Shown here one piece after another: positions 38,020 through 49,383 of a DNA stretch of 64,000 nt; the stretch's first letter is position 1; the number at the start of each line of letters is the position of its first letter. Position numbers and translations under genes: made by a program. The DNA is from Scleromitrula shiraiana (Eukaryota; Ascomycota; Leotiomycetes; Helotiales; Sclerotiniaceae), in contig JABELC010000002.1 in assembly GCA_028455995.1 (NCBI GenBank), forward strand, positions 682,001 through 746,000, in the 5' to 3' direction. A model generated the notes under the pieces. That model made no database searches. It was not told the origin of the DNA and saw nothing but the letters and a program-made list of their open reading frames with translations.

Positions 38020-38550
38020 TCACTCCTTCTCCTCCTCACTTTCTCCATCCACCCCATCCTTATCCTTATCAATCCTCCCCTCCTCCTTCCTAACCTCCCC
38101 CTCCACTTCTTTCTCCTCGCCCTCCTCCGCCCTCGGCAACTTAAACCAAGGACCATGAACCGCCCCCGTCCCCGCACCCACCAACAACCCCAAACTCGTC
38201 GTCGGAATACTCGCCACCCCACCCACCACCGTCCCAACCAAAGTTCCCAGCCCCATCCCCACACCAGCTCCTATACCCGCCCCTCCTGCTCCTCCCTGCC
38301 ACACCCCGCTTTGTAATCTCTGAGCGATTTTTAGCTCTGAGGTTGCTTTCTTTTCGAGTTTGGATGCTTCTAATATAAGTTTCTTTTTTTGTTCTTCGTC
38401 GGTTAGAGAGGATGCTTTTTCGCGGGCGAGGGTCGCTTGTTCGGTTGCTTCTTGGGCGGATTTTATCTTGTCGTTGATTTGGGAGAGGACTTTTTCTTGG
38501 GTGCTTGGATGACCATCGCCTTCTTTTTTAGGTTCTGCATTTTCGGGCAT
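38020..38550 (-). CDS. Small helical protein with glycine-zipper segment, unknown function
   Basis: Single-exon 176-residue frame with good codon use. Residues about 15-75 are a charged helical stretch (QATLAREKASSL, EEQKKKLILEASKLEKKA) likely to form a coiled coil. Residues about 82-125 are Gly-rich and hydrophobic with GxxxG-type spacing (GGAGIGAGVGMGLGTLVG), a glycine zipper that could insert in a membrane. The tail is strongly acidic and Lys/Glu-rich. I recognise no named family. Similar helix-plus-glycine-zipper proteins occur widely in fungi without assigned function. Start MPENAEPKKEGD at 38550 is the only sensible ATG. Confidence 0.75.
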   Translation of the reverse strand: MPENAEPKKEGDGHPSTQEKVLSQINDKIKSAQEATEQATLAREKASSLTDEEQKKKLILEASKLEKKATSELKIAQRLQSGVWQGGAGGAGIGAGVGMGLGTLVGTVVGGVASIPTTSLGLLVGAGTGAVHGPWFKLPRAEEGEEKEVEGEVRKEEGRIDKDKDGVDGESEEEKE

Positions 38551-40130
38551 TTTCTTCCGATGGTGTTTTAAATTGGTATGTAGAATAGAATTGCAGAAAA
38601 TTCAGTTGTTGGAACGGTACTTTGATAGTTATGTTTATTAGCAATAATAGCGTTGGTTTTGATGTCTATTTATGTGACGATAGAATGATCTAACAGTCGT
38701 TTGGTAGCAGACGGGGCAGGATATAGAAAGTGTGGGGTAGCTGGTGTTATACTCGTACATATGACGTCGTCGGCTCGAGCTCAGCAAACCTGTCCCCACT
38801 ACTATAAATCAGATGCAGTACATCGATAAAGTGTATTAAACAATCGAATTAAATGGCTAAGACATAGAATTGACAATAACTACAATGTTACCTGCTTGAA
38901 GTAGTCCAATAAACCCAATACGTTTAGTGGCCCGTCGATGCCTGGGTCAGCATCACAATTTTTCAGTATCATGGATTACGAATTTGGGGCTTTCAAATAA
39001 CAATCGATGGAATTAATACCGAAGGAACGATTGATTAGATGATATTATTTGTGTTATCGTGAAGAAGAAGGGTTAGAAATAATGTGCTAAGTCCTACTCA
39101 GGGGTAAGTGGTGCTATCTCTTCGTTCAATTAGTGCCGGATCATTTCTCTCGAACTCCTAATTCCTCCTTACGATTTCTTGAGGGTAGCATGCTGAAGAT
39201 CAATTTTCATGGCGACTCCAATACATTGCTCGATTAGATCAATTCAGCAAGACGTCGATAATATTGTTTATATTGCTATCGTGATTTGAATGCCCTGATA
39301 CTCATAATACCCGGTAGACGCTCAAGTAGCATTCAAAGGACGAGAATTCAAACCCTTTAAGAGAGGACAGGATGAGAACGAGATTTCATCTTCAAGCAAT
39401 AACATCGCCAGAATAACTAGGTTGTTAGTTGAGTGAATGAATAGTGATGCCGAACGAATTGATCGATGGCTGACACATCCAGTGAACTTGGGTGACCAGC
39501 TGGAAGCATCACATAGCTCTCGCAATTGTCGATTCATTAGCTCGAAAGAACGAACATACGGTATTCAAGCATTCATCCAATAGCACCCCTTACAAAATGT
39601 GAAGCACGGGACTAGAAGCAGCTTTGTTGCATGTCTATACGTGAAACGTTATCGAATGCATTCAATAATAATTTTTCTTAGATATGCAACAAATCTATAG
39701 AATTGGTAGACCCAGTGACATATGTGAGGAAGGGGAAGGAAAGGAGAGACAAATAAAGTTCCAGTTAACTGCGCCGATCAAAAATAAAATAAAACCTACC
39801 GGTACCCCAGACACCCGCACCCGCTAACGAACCCAGGATTTTACAGCATCTATACCCCATCACCACTCCTCCACTAGATCACAGAAATGCCAACCTAGAT
39901 GTTCCTTCTATTCCTAAGTCCCTGAGTAAGTTTTCTTTTTAGCCAGCTGCCAAAACCTCCCTTCTTCCTTTCATTCTTTCCCTCTATCTCCTTCCCCTTT
40001 CCTCTCCTATCGTGACCCTTGTGACCATATCCGTGTGTTTTCAAGACTCTTTTGTGTTTTCTTCCCCGGTGTTTTCTCGAGGGTTCAATACCCGCCTACA
40101 TATCTCGATTAACCCCTCATCTATATGAAT
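38551..40130. other. Intergenic region, nothing recognised
   Basis: No gene supported in 1.6 kb. A pyrimidine-rich stretch at about 39950-40020 may belong to a promoter or a 3' part of the small gene at 40131-40488. Confidence 0.55.
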
Positions 40131-40488
40131 CTAGGTGATGAAGTATGGCGTTGCACTTACATTTAGTGAATAAAGCTCCGGATCATCATGATCGACATCT
40201 ACAGCTGGAAAAGCTACATTGGGAGCGAATTCTTCGGCATCCTCATCATAAAATTCGTCCTCGTCGAAGTCTATGAGATCTTCTGGCTTTGATTGATGTG
40301 CTCTATGGGACTTATGCTTAGGTGGGAACACCTGTGTTTGTTAGCTTAAATATTATCTTGCGCTGAGGGGATAAGACAGTATATACATATTCGCGAGTGT
40401 TTCCAGTCCGGCCACGACTTATATGACTGGTTTTACTGCCACTGCTGGGATGCGACGAGGCCCTTGATGCTACACTTGAATGTGTCAT
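40131..40488 (-). CDS. Small acidic protein, unknown (3' end uncertain)
   Basis: Two exons (40488-40387 and 40331-40131) separated by a GTATAT...ACACAG intron. Exon 1 is Ser-rich (MTHSSVASRASSHPSSGS) and exon 2 is strongly acidic (DLIDFDEDEFYDEDAEEF). Phase is kept at the junction. Reading to the first stop gives about 100 residues. However, a good GTAAGT donor at 40160 would end exon 2 at 40161, so the gene may continue leftwards into an exon I could not fix. I recognise no family; the composition suggests a disordered nuclear protein. Confidence 0.5.
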
Positions 40489-41257
40489 TTCCACTCAATT
40501 TGCAAATTTCAATGTACTTGAGCTTGAAAGAATGGAGTGTAACCAGAATCATTATTTCTATGACTCCGTTTATATTATAGTGTTCTCGTATTTGCCTGAT
40601 TCCACTTGGCCTTAGCCTTGGCTGTTGGTGAAGAAATTTCGTTATTGAGGCCGTTGTTTGGGTCCATGAGACGTCAAATAATCACTCTCATGTGCCACCG
40701 CCTCCCCATACATGATTACACGATACGAATCCATAACTTTTACAAACCTTTGCCGGTCCTAGCGAAGACCTAACGTGGTCGTGAAATTTTATTTCCCTCA
40801 ATCGAGGGTGAAAAAATATCAGTTGAAATTTTATGCAACATGTGGCTATAAAAATAGTACTTGAAACGCCTAATTCGACAGTAGTATTTATGTAAATAGA
40901 TAGGACAGGCGCTTAGCAGATTCTTATTGGAATCTTCAAATGACAAGAAAGCGTTGAGGAAAAGGCTGGAAGTAATTATTTAAAGAGATGAAGCGTGTCT
41001 GCAGTTATGAAAAAGAGCCTCATTAATCGAAGACGGTATGGAATCGTAATTCGGTCGATCAAAAGCTCAAAGAAAGTTATCAAACATCAGATTCAATAAG
41101 TCAGCAACAGATGCGTTAAACTCATATGTTATTTGGACTTCAAGCGAGCGGATCTTCGAGTAGGCTCATTATCGGGATACTGCAGTGACAATTAGTGGCC
41201 GAAAAAGTATGCCACAGAATGTGTGTACGAATGACTTATCTAAATTTTCACATCTGA
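40489..41257. other. Intergenic region, nothing recognised
   Basis: No coding signal apart from short shadows. It separates the small acidic gene from the broken 2EXR gene. Confidence 0.55.
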
Positions 41258-42226
41258 TCACTGGAAGATCGCTGACGTGTATATCGGAAACAAATGTGAT
41301 TTTGAGCCCGCGCGTACTCTCGAGCTCGCGGAAGAACGGCAACGATGAATTTTGCCACAAAAGCGCTTATCAAATTCAAGATCAGATACCTCCTCGAAAT
41401 CCACTCGAAATCCGGACCCCATGATTGATTTGGATATTACAATAATAAGCTCCTTGAGGGAGGATAGTCCATGCCGTTGCAACGTTCGGACAATAAAGGT
41501 TGTAGACTGTTGTAAGCTTCCTGCGCAAGGATTATAATCAACGGCTAGACGTTTTATATACCGAGGGTCCCCCTGAATGCCACATGGGTAGGATTCCGAT
41601 ACATATAAGATGTCATTTCCTTGTGAATTGAAATAAACGTTTTCCATATTGAGTATAGGATGGAAGTACTTCTTAGCCACACCTCTCGATTCTCGACATG
41701 CAGCAAGAACTCCTGGATTTGGACGGTTCTTGTCTATCGGTACCTCCAATGGAGACACTATATTTTTCCTAGTAGCGTGTACAATCCTCCTTCCTGTAAA
41801 GCAGCACATTTTCCAAATTGCAATTCGAACCTCAGCCGGTAAATCTCCAAATCATTTGAAATAAGACTCGGTATTATCAAGTCAGGATCTCTGCACAGTC
41901 TGAAGTCGATGCTTATGAACAAACTCAAAATCCTTGCGTGAGAGTAAGAACTTATAATTATTGCATATTAGATCTGTCATTTCGATGCGAGTCCGAGATT
42001 TAGTGTCTTGAAGACCGCGTCGACTTAATTCTGCTTCAACCTGTTCCGCGGAATTGTCCTTCATGATATGGAAAGAAGACAAAGGGTAGAAAGGATTTCC
42101 ATTCTCTGAGAAGAATTCCATTCTGGCGGGGGTATCGAATGCAAATGATTGACGGCGAGAAGTATTTTGTGTACCTAGGCATTCAAGAAATAAATTGCGG
42201 ATGCGGTCGAAACGCGTGATCGTCAC
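41258..42226 (-). pseudogene. 2EXR-domain gene interrupted by two stop codons
   Basis: The minus-strand frame from 42226 runs 114 codons, meets TGA at 41882-41884, continues ten codons, meets a second TGA at 41852-41854, then stays open in the same frame to 41258. Right after the second stop it reads FGDLPAEVRIAIWKMCC, the start of a 2EXR domain (fungal F-box-like, LPAEVR-x-IW), followed by RIVHATRKN, and further on LAACRESRGVAKKYF and RLAVD. No GT-AG intron removes both stops and keeps phase. Both could come from CGA by one C-to-T change. 2EXR proteins have no assigned reaction. An alternative is that the upstream 114 codons are a separate gene and the 2EXR part is 5'-truncated. Confidence 0.6.
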
Positions 42227-42807
42227 TGTTCTTAGGACATGTGAGTCAAATCCTATGCAAAATACTCAACATCATTGGTAAGTGAGTAAGTAGTAATATT
42301 AATGGGTGTTTAAGTAACAATTTTTTGTTCCAGTCGGATTACCTCATCACTTAAATCTACGTAAAATACAGCTGCATCAATCTGGTTCTCAAACTAAAGG
42401 CTACATGTACTACAAATCGTGACGAAGTAGGATTTTTCATTTTATTGATGGATGATATGCGTAATTGAAAGTGGTGGAGCACTAAATGAGGAGTGTGATT
42501 AGGTGTCTGACCCTCTCCACTTTAGGGCTGAATTTGATTAGTGTGATTGCATTTCGTGATAGATCTAAGTATGCTGAGACCAGCTACGGACCCGAAGTTT
42601 AAGACAATAATACGAAGATACACTTACTTATATTATATATCAACCGATCAATTCGAACATTGGTTCTCGGTGATATTGCAGGTGTCCTCACAAAGCATTT
42701 GTTTTTCTTTATAATATTTATGTCGAAGCGAGGATATATATGACAAGAAGTGTGTTCTCCAGAACAGATAGACCCCATATTTGCGATATATTTACTGAAC
42801 GATCACA
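42227..42807. other. Divergent intergenic region
   Basis: AT-rich spacer between the broken 2EXR gene (-) and the interrupted regulator (+). No motif recognised. Confidence 0.5.
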
Positions 42808-44712
42808 ATGAAGACTTTTCGTCTATCAAAATTCATGACTTCATCTGAACAGGATCAGAAATTTGAGAAAAATATAGAATCCAGTGATGATATCGCACAC
42901 AGAATTTCGGTACCGAAAAGGTCCCGAGCGAAGCACTCGAAAGTCAAGACAGGATGTTTGACCTGCAAGTATGAGCCCGCTCCGTACGCATAAGATGGAC
43001 AGTATGAACTAATCGTGGAGAATCCAGAATACGCCGACTTAAATGCGATGTATGTGTATAAACCGTGACAGTCCTAAGCTATTTGTTTAGGAGTGCCAAA
43101 TTACTTAGTTCACAGGTTAATAAATATTGAACAGGAAAGGAAACCATATTGCTACCGTTGCCAAAAGACTGGCATGCAATGCGACGGTTACCCTTTCACA
43201 AGCACCGAATGGCGCAACAAGCAACGACCAATCATACGAAATCCTGTGCTTGAAGTTGTTTCACAAAAAAGTGTACTTTGTTCCCAGATAAATAGGGGCT
43301 CGATGCTATTGAATGAGCAGAATGGCCGCTACTTTCAATATTATTGTGAAATCTCGGCTGCTCAAATAGGGAGAAACAGTCTGTTCAACAATGTCGTTTG
43401 GGAACGATTGATTCCCCAGATCAGTGAGAATGTACTTTTCGTTAGTTATGCTCTTACTGCTCTTGGTGCTTTCACCAAAGCACGCTCCTCAGAGTTGAAA
43501 CAATCGGACAAGTACCAACATTATCAATTCGGTCTTTCTCAATACTCCAAAGCTCTCACCGAAATGAGATAATCACTGAAGGGAAGCTCTTACAATGCCC
43601 AGAACGTGCTTGTTGCCTCTTTGCTTGTGTACACCATTGAAAATTTCCAAGGCCACACTGCGAACGCTGTCGCACACGCAATTAATGCAGAAAAGCTTCT
43701 CTGTCAGAAAGATTTCGGCTCGGATAGCAAATCCTCTCCTTTTCGTTATAAGCTCGATGCTTCCATTGATGATGATCTCTGCAGGGCTTTCTCTGATCTT
43801 AACCTTCAAGCTCTAATTATAATTGGTGATCGATGTGTAGAAGCACATCGGCAGCGAATGGTTGAAATTAACCATGCACTTCTATCCATGCCTTTGAGTT
43901 TCTCAGAACTCAAAGAATCTCACGACTGGCTTCAATTGATAACAAGAAGAAATCTACACTGGGCGGCGGTGACACGAAAAGCTTCTCTTGAGGATCAACA
44001 GACCGACTCAACACTGTCATCTAACAGCGAGATATTGGAGTTTAATAATAAAAACTGTCCATGGATCGATATGACCATGATCGCAAGTACACATAGCACA
44101 ATTAGGCAAGAGTGTGCTTCGTATCTTGAAGATCTCGAAAAATGGGAGAGGGCCGCAGCACTTGTATTAGAGAAAGGATTGATTGCGGCTGAAGATTCTC
44201 GAGAGTTCTTCGCTGCATGCTCATTGAAAATTCATGTCGCAGTGATGGCCATCCAGTTTATCTGCATCTTCATTGTTAATGAAACTGATTTGGATACTTG
44301 TTTTCCGCACTTTTCCACGATTTTGATCTATATCAGCAAAGTCAGACAACATACGATTAACGACAGAGGGAAATATCATTTTGATCTTAGGTTTATCCTT
44401 CCACTCCTTATGGTTGGGATACATTGCCGGTATAAGGGATTGAGGAATCAAGCGATCGAGCTCTTAAAATTGGTTTCAGGATACAGAGAAGGTATCTGGG
44501 ACTCAGATGCTTGTTTGATGATAATAATGTTTGTGAGAAGTTTGGAGGAAGAGTGGATTGATCAGAACGGGTGGGTTCCAGTTGAGAGACGATTTACTAT
44601 TACCAGAACCAGAATTGAAGCCGAAGAGAGATTGATGTATATTTGTGGATACCAAAAGAATGGAACAATAGACGGAAAGGGGATTTTTAGAGAATCCTAT
44701 ATTAGATATTAG
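42808..44712 (+). pseudogene. Zn2Cys6 transcription factor interrupted by one in-frame stop
   Basis: Three exons (42808-42968, 43028-43049, 43135-44712) join in phase and rebuild a binuclear zinc cluster: CLTCKIRRLKC, then DERKPYCYRCQKTGMQC, with exact C-x2-C-x6-C-x6-C-x2-C-x6-C spacing. The 22-bp middle exon is forced by that motif. The frame then runs to EMR and meets TAA at 43570-43572, after which the same frame continues for 380 codons to 44712 with full protein character (YNAQNVLVASLLVYTIENFQ), a typical fungal transcription-factor middle region. Total about 586 sense codons. No intron of normal size removes the stop without removing conserved-looking sequence. It could be a nonsense allele (CAA or AAA to TAA), a sequencing error, or stop readthrough. 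Confidence 0.75.
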
Positions 44713-45544
44713 ATATTAATCATATAATCGTACCAACAACTCCCACTCTGATTTTCTTTCGTGAACCTCGAGCCTAAAACATTACCTATAACAAATGCAC
44801 TTTCACATATTCCTTCTACCAGGATACCAGTGTAACTTCAACAATGTTTCTGAGAGGGCATTATTGGACTTCGAATGTGATGTTTAGGCTGAAATTTTTC
44901 AATGAGTAGAAATAATGAGGCAATCAATCCGGTCCCCTATATGGTCTGAGATTATGTGAATGAAAAGATGTCCTTGAACAGAAGGCGAGATGGTGGTGGT
45001 GGTGAACAACTCATATTAATATGGGGAGGCATCTTGGTGGCAAATCCGATCAAGTTTCCTGCAGTTGTAGAATGACTTGTATCTTAATTGAGAGTAAAGA
45101 TATAGTAATTTGACAACATTATTCATACTCGAGGGGATCAAGCCTTGTATACATCCTACCAAAGGTAATAACAATTTGTGATACACAAGTAAAATGAGAG
45201 AAAAGGGGCTTGGGCTTCTGTGAACAGTGAGGTTACCCAAATGAAGGCTGTGAAATAAGCCGGTGTGATGGTATCTTTTCTTATATCATCTAGCAAGTAA
45301 TATGAACAATGTGAGAGTCGAGTAGAGGAATTGGGAGAGCAAGTTAAGTGGCGGGCCAAAATATCAACCGCCCTACAATGAATACCAAGAAACTATTCCG
45401 AACTTGTAAGGCACATCGCCATAGCCACCGAAAACAGAAATAACCTCCACTCAACGTATTAAAAGATGAACAATTCTTGCTATTGATACTCTTTACATCC
45501 TTCTCTTTCCATCTCTAGGAATTTCATCCTTCATATTATATATA

Positions 45545-45585
<41 letters not shown>

Positions 45586-45923
45586 CATATATTTATATAC
45601 TTGGAAGCAACCTCGAGGCACTTCAAGGACAAAACTAACAACAGTCAATCACGATTATCAGATCCGGACAGATCGGAACAATTTCTGCCTACGACCAAAA
45701 CCATTCATGATAAATTTCCACTAATCTAAAAACGAACTAGCTTAAAATAATAATCAACGTTCAAAGAAAGAAGGCTTGCTTGCTTGTCTGTACACCCCTC
45801 CGACTTTACATACTACCATATTCGCGACACTTTTTTTTCGCATCAATCTATCACTCATACTCAAATAATATTATAAATCAGTAGCGGAAATACCGTTGAT
45901 AAAACTGATTTCGTAGCCAAGCT
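44713..45923. other. Intergenic region
   Basis: No gene supported. A TA-dinucleotide run at about 45538-45590 is the only distinct element. The right end holds the SF3b14 promoter. Confidence 0.6.
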
Positions 45924-46676
45924 ATGAATCGAGGTGGGAAACTTGCTCCTGAGGTCAATCGGTATGTTCTTCTTTCGTACTTCCACGGTACCTGCATTTG
46001 GTCGCGTGAGATGGAATTTTGAATTCGAAGATGTGAGTATTGATAGCTAACATCTGTCTTTTGTGTAGAGCTTTGTTCGTCAAGAATCTAAGGTATGTGG
46101 ATTGATGCAGGGCAGTGGAGGTGTGGGGAGATGAAGATGAGATTGTGGATGTGGATATCGATGTTGATGGACTATCGAAATATGAATCGGAATAGTACTG
46201 ATGGAATACGACAGCTACAACGTAACGCCAGAAGAACTCTTCGACTTGTTTGGTAAATTTGGTGCCATCCGGTACGTATATACAGATTGAAGGAAAGAAA
46301 TCCGGAGTCGGAGCCAAACCTCGAAATGGAGGGAAACGGAGATCGAAATTGATGAAGAGAATTGTGCTAATGAAAAGCTAGACAAATTCGTCAAGGTATC
46401 GCAAGCAATACTAAGGGTACGGCGTTTGTTGTCTACGAAGACGTCCAAGATTCAAAGGCTGCCTGCGACAAGTTGAATGGTTTCAATTTTCAAAATAGGT
46501 ATCTAGTTGGTAGGTCTCCAACATTTATCTTATATCATCGGAATGGTTTACTGACGATCCAAACAGTACTCTACCATCAGCCAGAAAAGATGCGTCACGC
46601 CTCGAATACATCGGAAACTATCGCCGCTCGCAAAGAGAGTTTAGAACAGCTTAAAGCTGCGCACGATATCGAATAA
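45924..46676 (+). CDS. SF3B14: Splicing factor 3b subunit p14 (SF3B6/SF3b14)
   Basis: Small RRM protein of the SF3b complex in the U2 snRNP that contacts the branch-point adenosine during pre-mRNA splicing. Five exons (45924-45961, 46069-46092, 46215-46271, 46382-46509, 46567-46676), one of only 24 bp, join in phase to 118 residues, close to the usual 115-125. Seen: RNP2 as ALFVKNLSYN, RNP1-like KGTAFVVYED, then the conserved YLVVLYHQPEKM and a C-terminal helix (ARKESLEQLKAAHDIE). Each splice site is supported by the conserved protein order. The intron number is high for such a short gene, which is typical of this family in fungi. Confidence 0.95.
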
Positions 46677-47971
46677 CAATCTGACGGGCCCTTAGCCCGC
46701 CCAAGCGCCGTATTGAATACAAAGTCAACGCCGTCTATGGGCCCGTCATCCAGGGTTGGAAAAGCTACTTCACCGGAGGATGTTAGGAATAAGAACACGA
46801 TCATGAAGAAGAAGCAACGTACACATTCTGCACCAATTATTACAACCACAACTACTACTATGTATGGAAAGGAGGGGAAATATCAACATATGGAACATCG
46901 TGGGAAAGGGAGAGATGAAAGGCGTAATACCTCCTTCCTTACTCTCGTACGAGGATTGATATCTAGGCGTTAAGCGGTGTTGTTTTCAAGGGGAGAGGCC
47001 TGGCTTTTGCATGGAATTTTTTCTCTTTACACAATTTTCTTTTTTACTTAGTTCTCTCCTACTATTTTTTTCAAGAAGAGGATATGCAAATATTTTGGTA
47101 TGGGGAAGAAGGAAACGCGTGATTTTACTTGAGAAATTGAGAGAATGGACTGGACCCGTGGGGGAAAGGAGGTCGGGTTTGTTTTTTTTCTACTTCTTCA
47201 CTTCTTCATCAGATTGATGAATGGCTAATGCCTTATGAGCTGGTATGCATGCACATATGGTCTTGCTATGATAATGCAAAAATAGTGCCTGATTTACTGA
47301 TTATCACTCTCTACTCACTCGATCACCGATCAATCTAATCTGCCCTGTGCTCGTGTCCTACATAGTAACAGTATCTCCGAGGAATAAGGCTTCTCTCTAC
47401 ATGCACTCTACTGGAGTAAACACAATAATCAGGACTTCTTGACGGAACGGATCAACTATAACTACTGTCTAGGTAATAGCAACTAAGCACCACCTTATTG
47501 ATACAGTAGCTGTAGTCCAAAACACCATCACGAGTCCAACCTCAAACCCATGCATAAAATAATGTAAGTGGCGTCCACGTGCCCAATTTGTATTCGTTAT
47601 GTTCTGTCTCTTCCACCACACCTCTGCATATGCATGGTCACATTGATCTATCTTATGCAGGGAACTGAGTAGAGTAGAGCAGCCAGTGGAAGGAGCATTT
47701 GAAGAAATTCCCCGCATCTATCTAATTTGTTGGGTATTATTGGTTGATTGAGTATGGATTAGAGGGAAGGAGGGGGTTCGGGGCGAATGAATATATTGAT
47801 TGAGGTTTACCCCAATATATGCTCTTGTTTTCTTTTGTTTTTGTTTTTTTGTTCTTGCTGTATACAATACGATTTGATATAGTACGATACAAAAACTGCG
47901 AATTCAGTACATTAAACGAAACGAAACGAAAGAAGAAAGAAAAGAGAAAGAAATAAACACGATACATCAAA
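46677..47971. other. Intergenic region, nothing firm
   Basis: A short frame right after SF3b14 (46713-46973) is basic and low in family character; I treat it as 3' UTR. The rest shows no coding signal. Confidence 0.55.
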
Positions 47972-48088
47972 ATGCAATCTCAAGTCCACATCATGGTTGT
48001 TGAACATGCGTCGGGTACTTGCCCTTGTGGGCAGGAGTATCCTACTGATGGTACTAAGACATGTGCTTCTTGCGGAGTGGTTAGTTAA
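47972..48088 (+). CDS. Possible 38-residue microprotein with two CxxC-like knuckles
   Basis: Short frame MQSQVHIMVVEH, then a CPCGQEY...CASCG arrangement, ending at TAA 48086. A TGCCCTTGTGGG pair and a TGTGCTTCTTGCGG pair, 14 residues apart, resemble a zinc knuckle of the rubredoxin or zinc-ribbon kind. The ATG is preceded by an A-rich leader (CATCAAAATG) that fits a fungal start. No intron is needed. It is too short to judge by codon use, and I know no named family. It could be a chance frame. Confidence 0.35.
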   Translation: MQSQVHIMVVEHASGTCPCGQEYPTDGTKTCASCGVVS

Positions 48089-48358
48089 TCGATTTTTATT
48101 TTATTTTTTATTTTAAAGGAATCTTTTGAGGGATGGGGAGGGGAAGAAAGAGGAGAGGAGAGGTTGATGAACAGTTTGATGAATAGATTGATTGATCTAT
48201 GTATATGAGGCTTGATATGGAATGCCAGCTAATGGAATTTCGCGAAATGTAGTCCTGCCCGGTCGCATAGATAGATGCATTCATTCGATCATACCCGGCG
48301 GATATATCGTGCGGTTTGTCTAGTCGAGAGTTTCGATTTTGATTTGGGACGTGGCTTG

Positions 48359-48440
48359 AAGGATGGGATGGGATGGGATGGGATGGGATGGGATGGGATG
48401 GGATGGGATGGGATGGGATGGGATGGGATGGGATGGGATG
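48359..48440. repeat. GGGAT pentanucleotide microsatellite
   Basis: About sixteen perfect GGGAT units head to tail. It is G-rich on this strand but has only three G per unit. Confidence 0.97.
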
Positions 48441-49203
48441 TTGAGGGTGTTGTGGATGAGTTGGGTGGTGAGATTTCTTGAACTGTGTATGCGTAGAACA
48501 TAGGGGTTACTTTTCGTTATATGGATATTGGTATTGATGTTATGATGATGAGAGATCAGGCATGAGGTATGAGGGAATGATATTACGATTAATGAATGAG
48601 GGTTATACATCAGTTTTCTTTAGTCAATTCAATTATTTGAACCATTCTACTTTTTAAACATTGAGGCTAGAAATAGTTGATGGTGATGTCGGTGTTGATA
48701 ATGATGGTGATGATATTGATATTCGAAATAAGGGATGGTTCAAACGAAATAGAACTATGTTGGTTGATTTATTGTAGGTTAATAAGAGTTAAGATCTTAT
48801 TCCATTACAGACTCGTTCGTGTTACCACCATGTAAAGTATCGAAGTATTATTTTTTCACATTAATTTTGAAGTACTCTTACTATACTGTCACGACTAGAT
48901 ATTATTTGCATGATTATAAGAGAAGACAAAAAAAAAGCATGTGAATAGAGTATATGAAAAAGAAATCCTAATAATTCCCGCTCCTACATCGCAAGCGACA
49001 ACCTTGAGACTTGAAGTACCCCGGAAATGTGGAGTTCACAGCTGATTCAAAAATAATGTACCGAGGCATGAAGACCTTCCCTTCCAACAAAGCCGAGCAA
49101 CTTACGAATCAACAATACAATAAAATACAATACAATTCAATTCAATTCCGGGACTTATAACAGAGAATTATCTAGGTTATATCTTCTTGAAATCTTTAAA
49201 TCA

Positions 49204-49288
49204 ATCCTATTCATTCTTAGTTTCCTTTCTATCATTATCATTATCATTATCACTATCCTATTCATTCTTAGTTTCCTTTCTATCATCA
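49204..49288. repeat. Direct repeat in the FOX2 5' region
   Basis: A segment of about 31 bp (ATCCTATTCATTCTTAG then TTTCCTTTCTATCAT) at about 49205-49236 recurs at about 49256-49287, 51 bp apart, with a run of ATTATC units between. The start codon of FOX2 is about 96 bp downstream, so the repeat lies in the leader or core promoter. Confidence 0.9.
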
Positions 49289-49383
49289 TACCTCCCCTCA
49301 CTATCAAGAAGCTTCATTCATTCCATCATCCTCAAGGAATTGAAGCACAATCATAGAACTTATCTAATACCAACCAAACAATC

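Larger units (their letters stand above)
48089..49383. other. Intergenic region and FOX2 upstream region
   Basis: Holds a GGGAT pentanucleotide run (48359-48440) and a direct repeat in the FOX2 leader (about 49204-49288). No gene is supported. Confidence 0.6.
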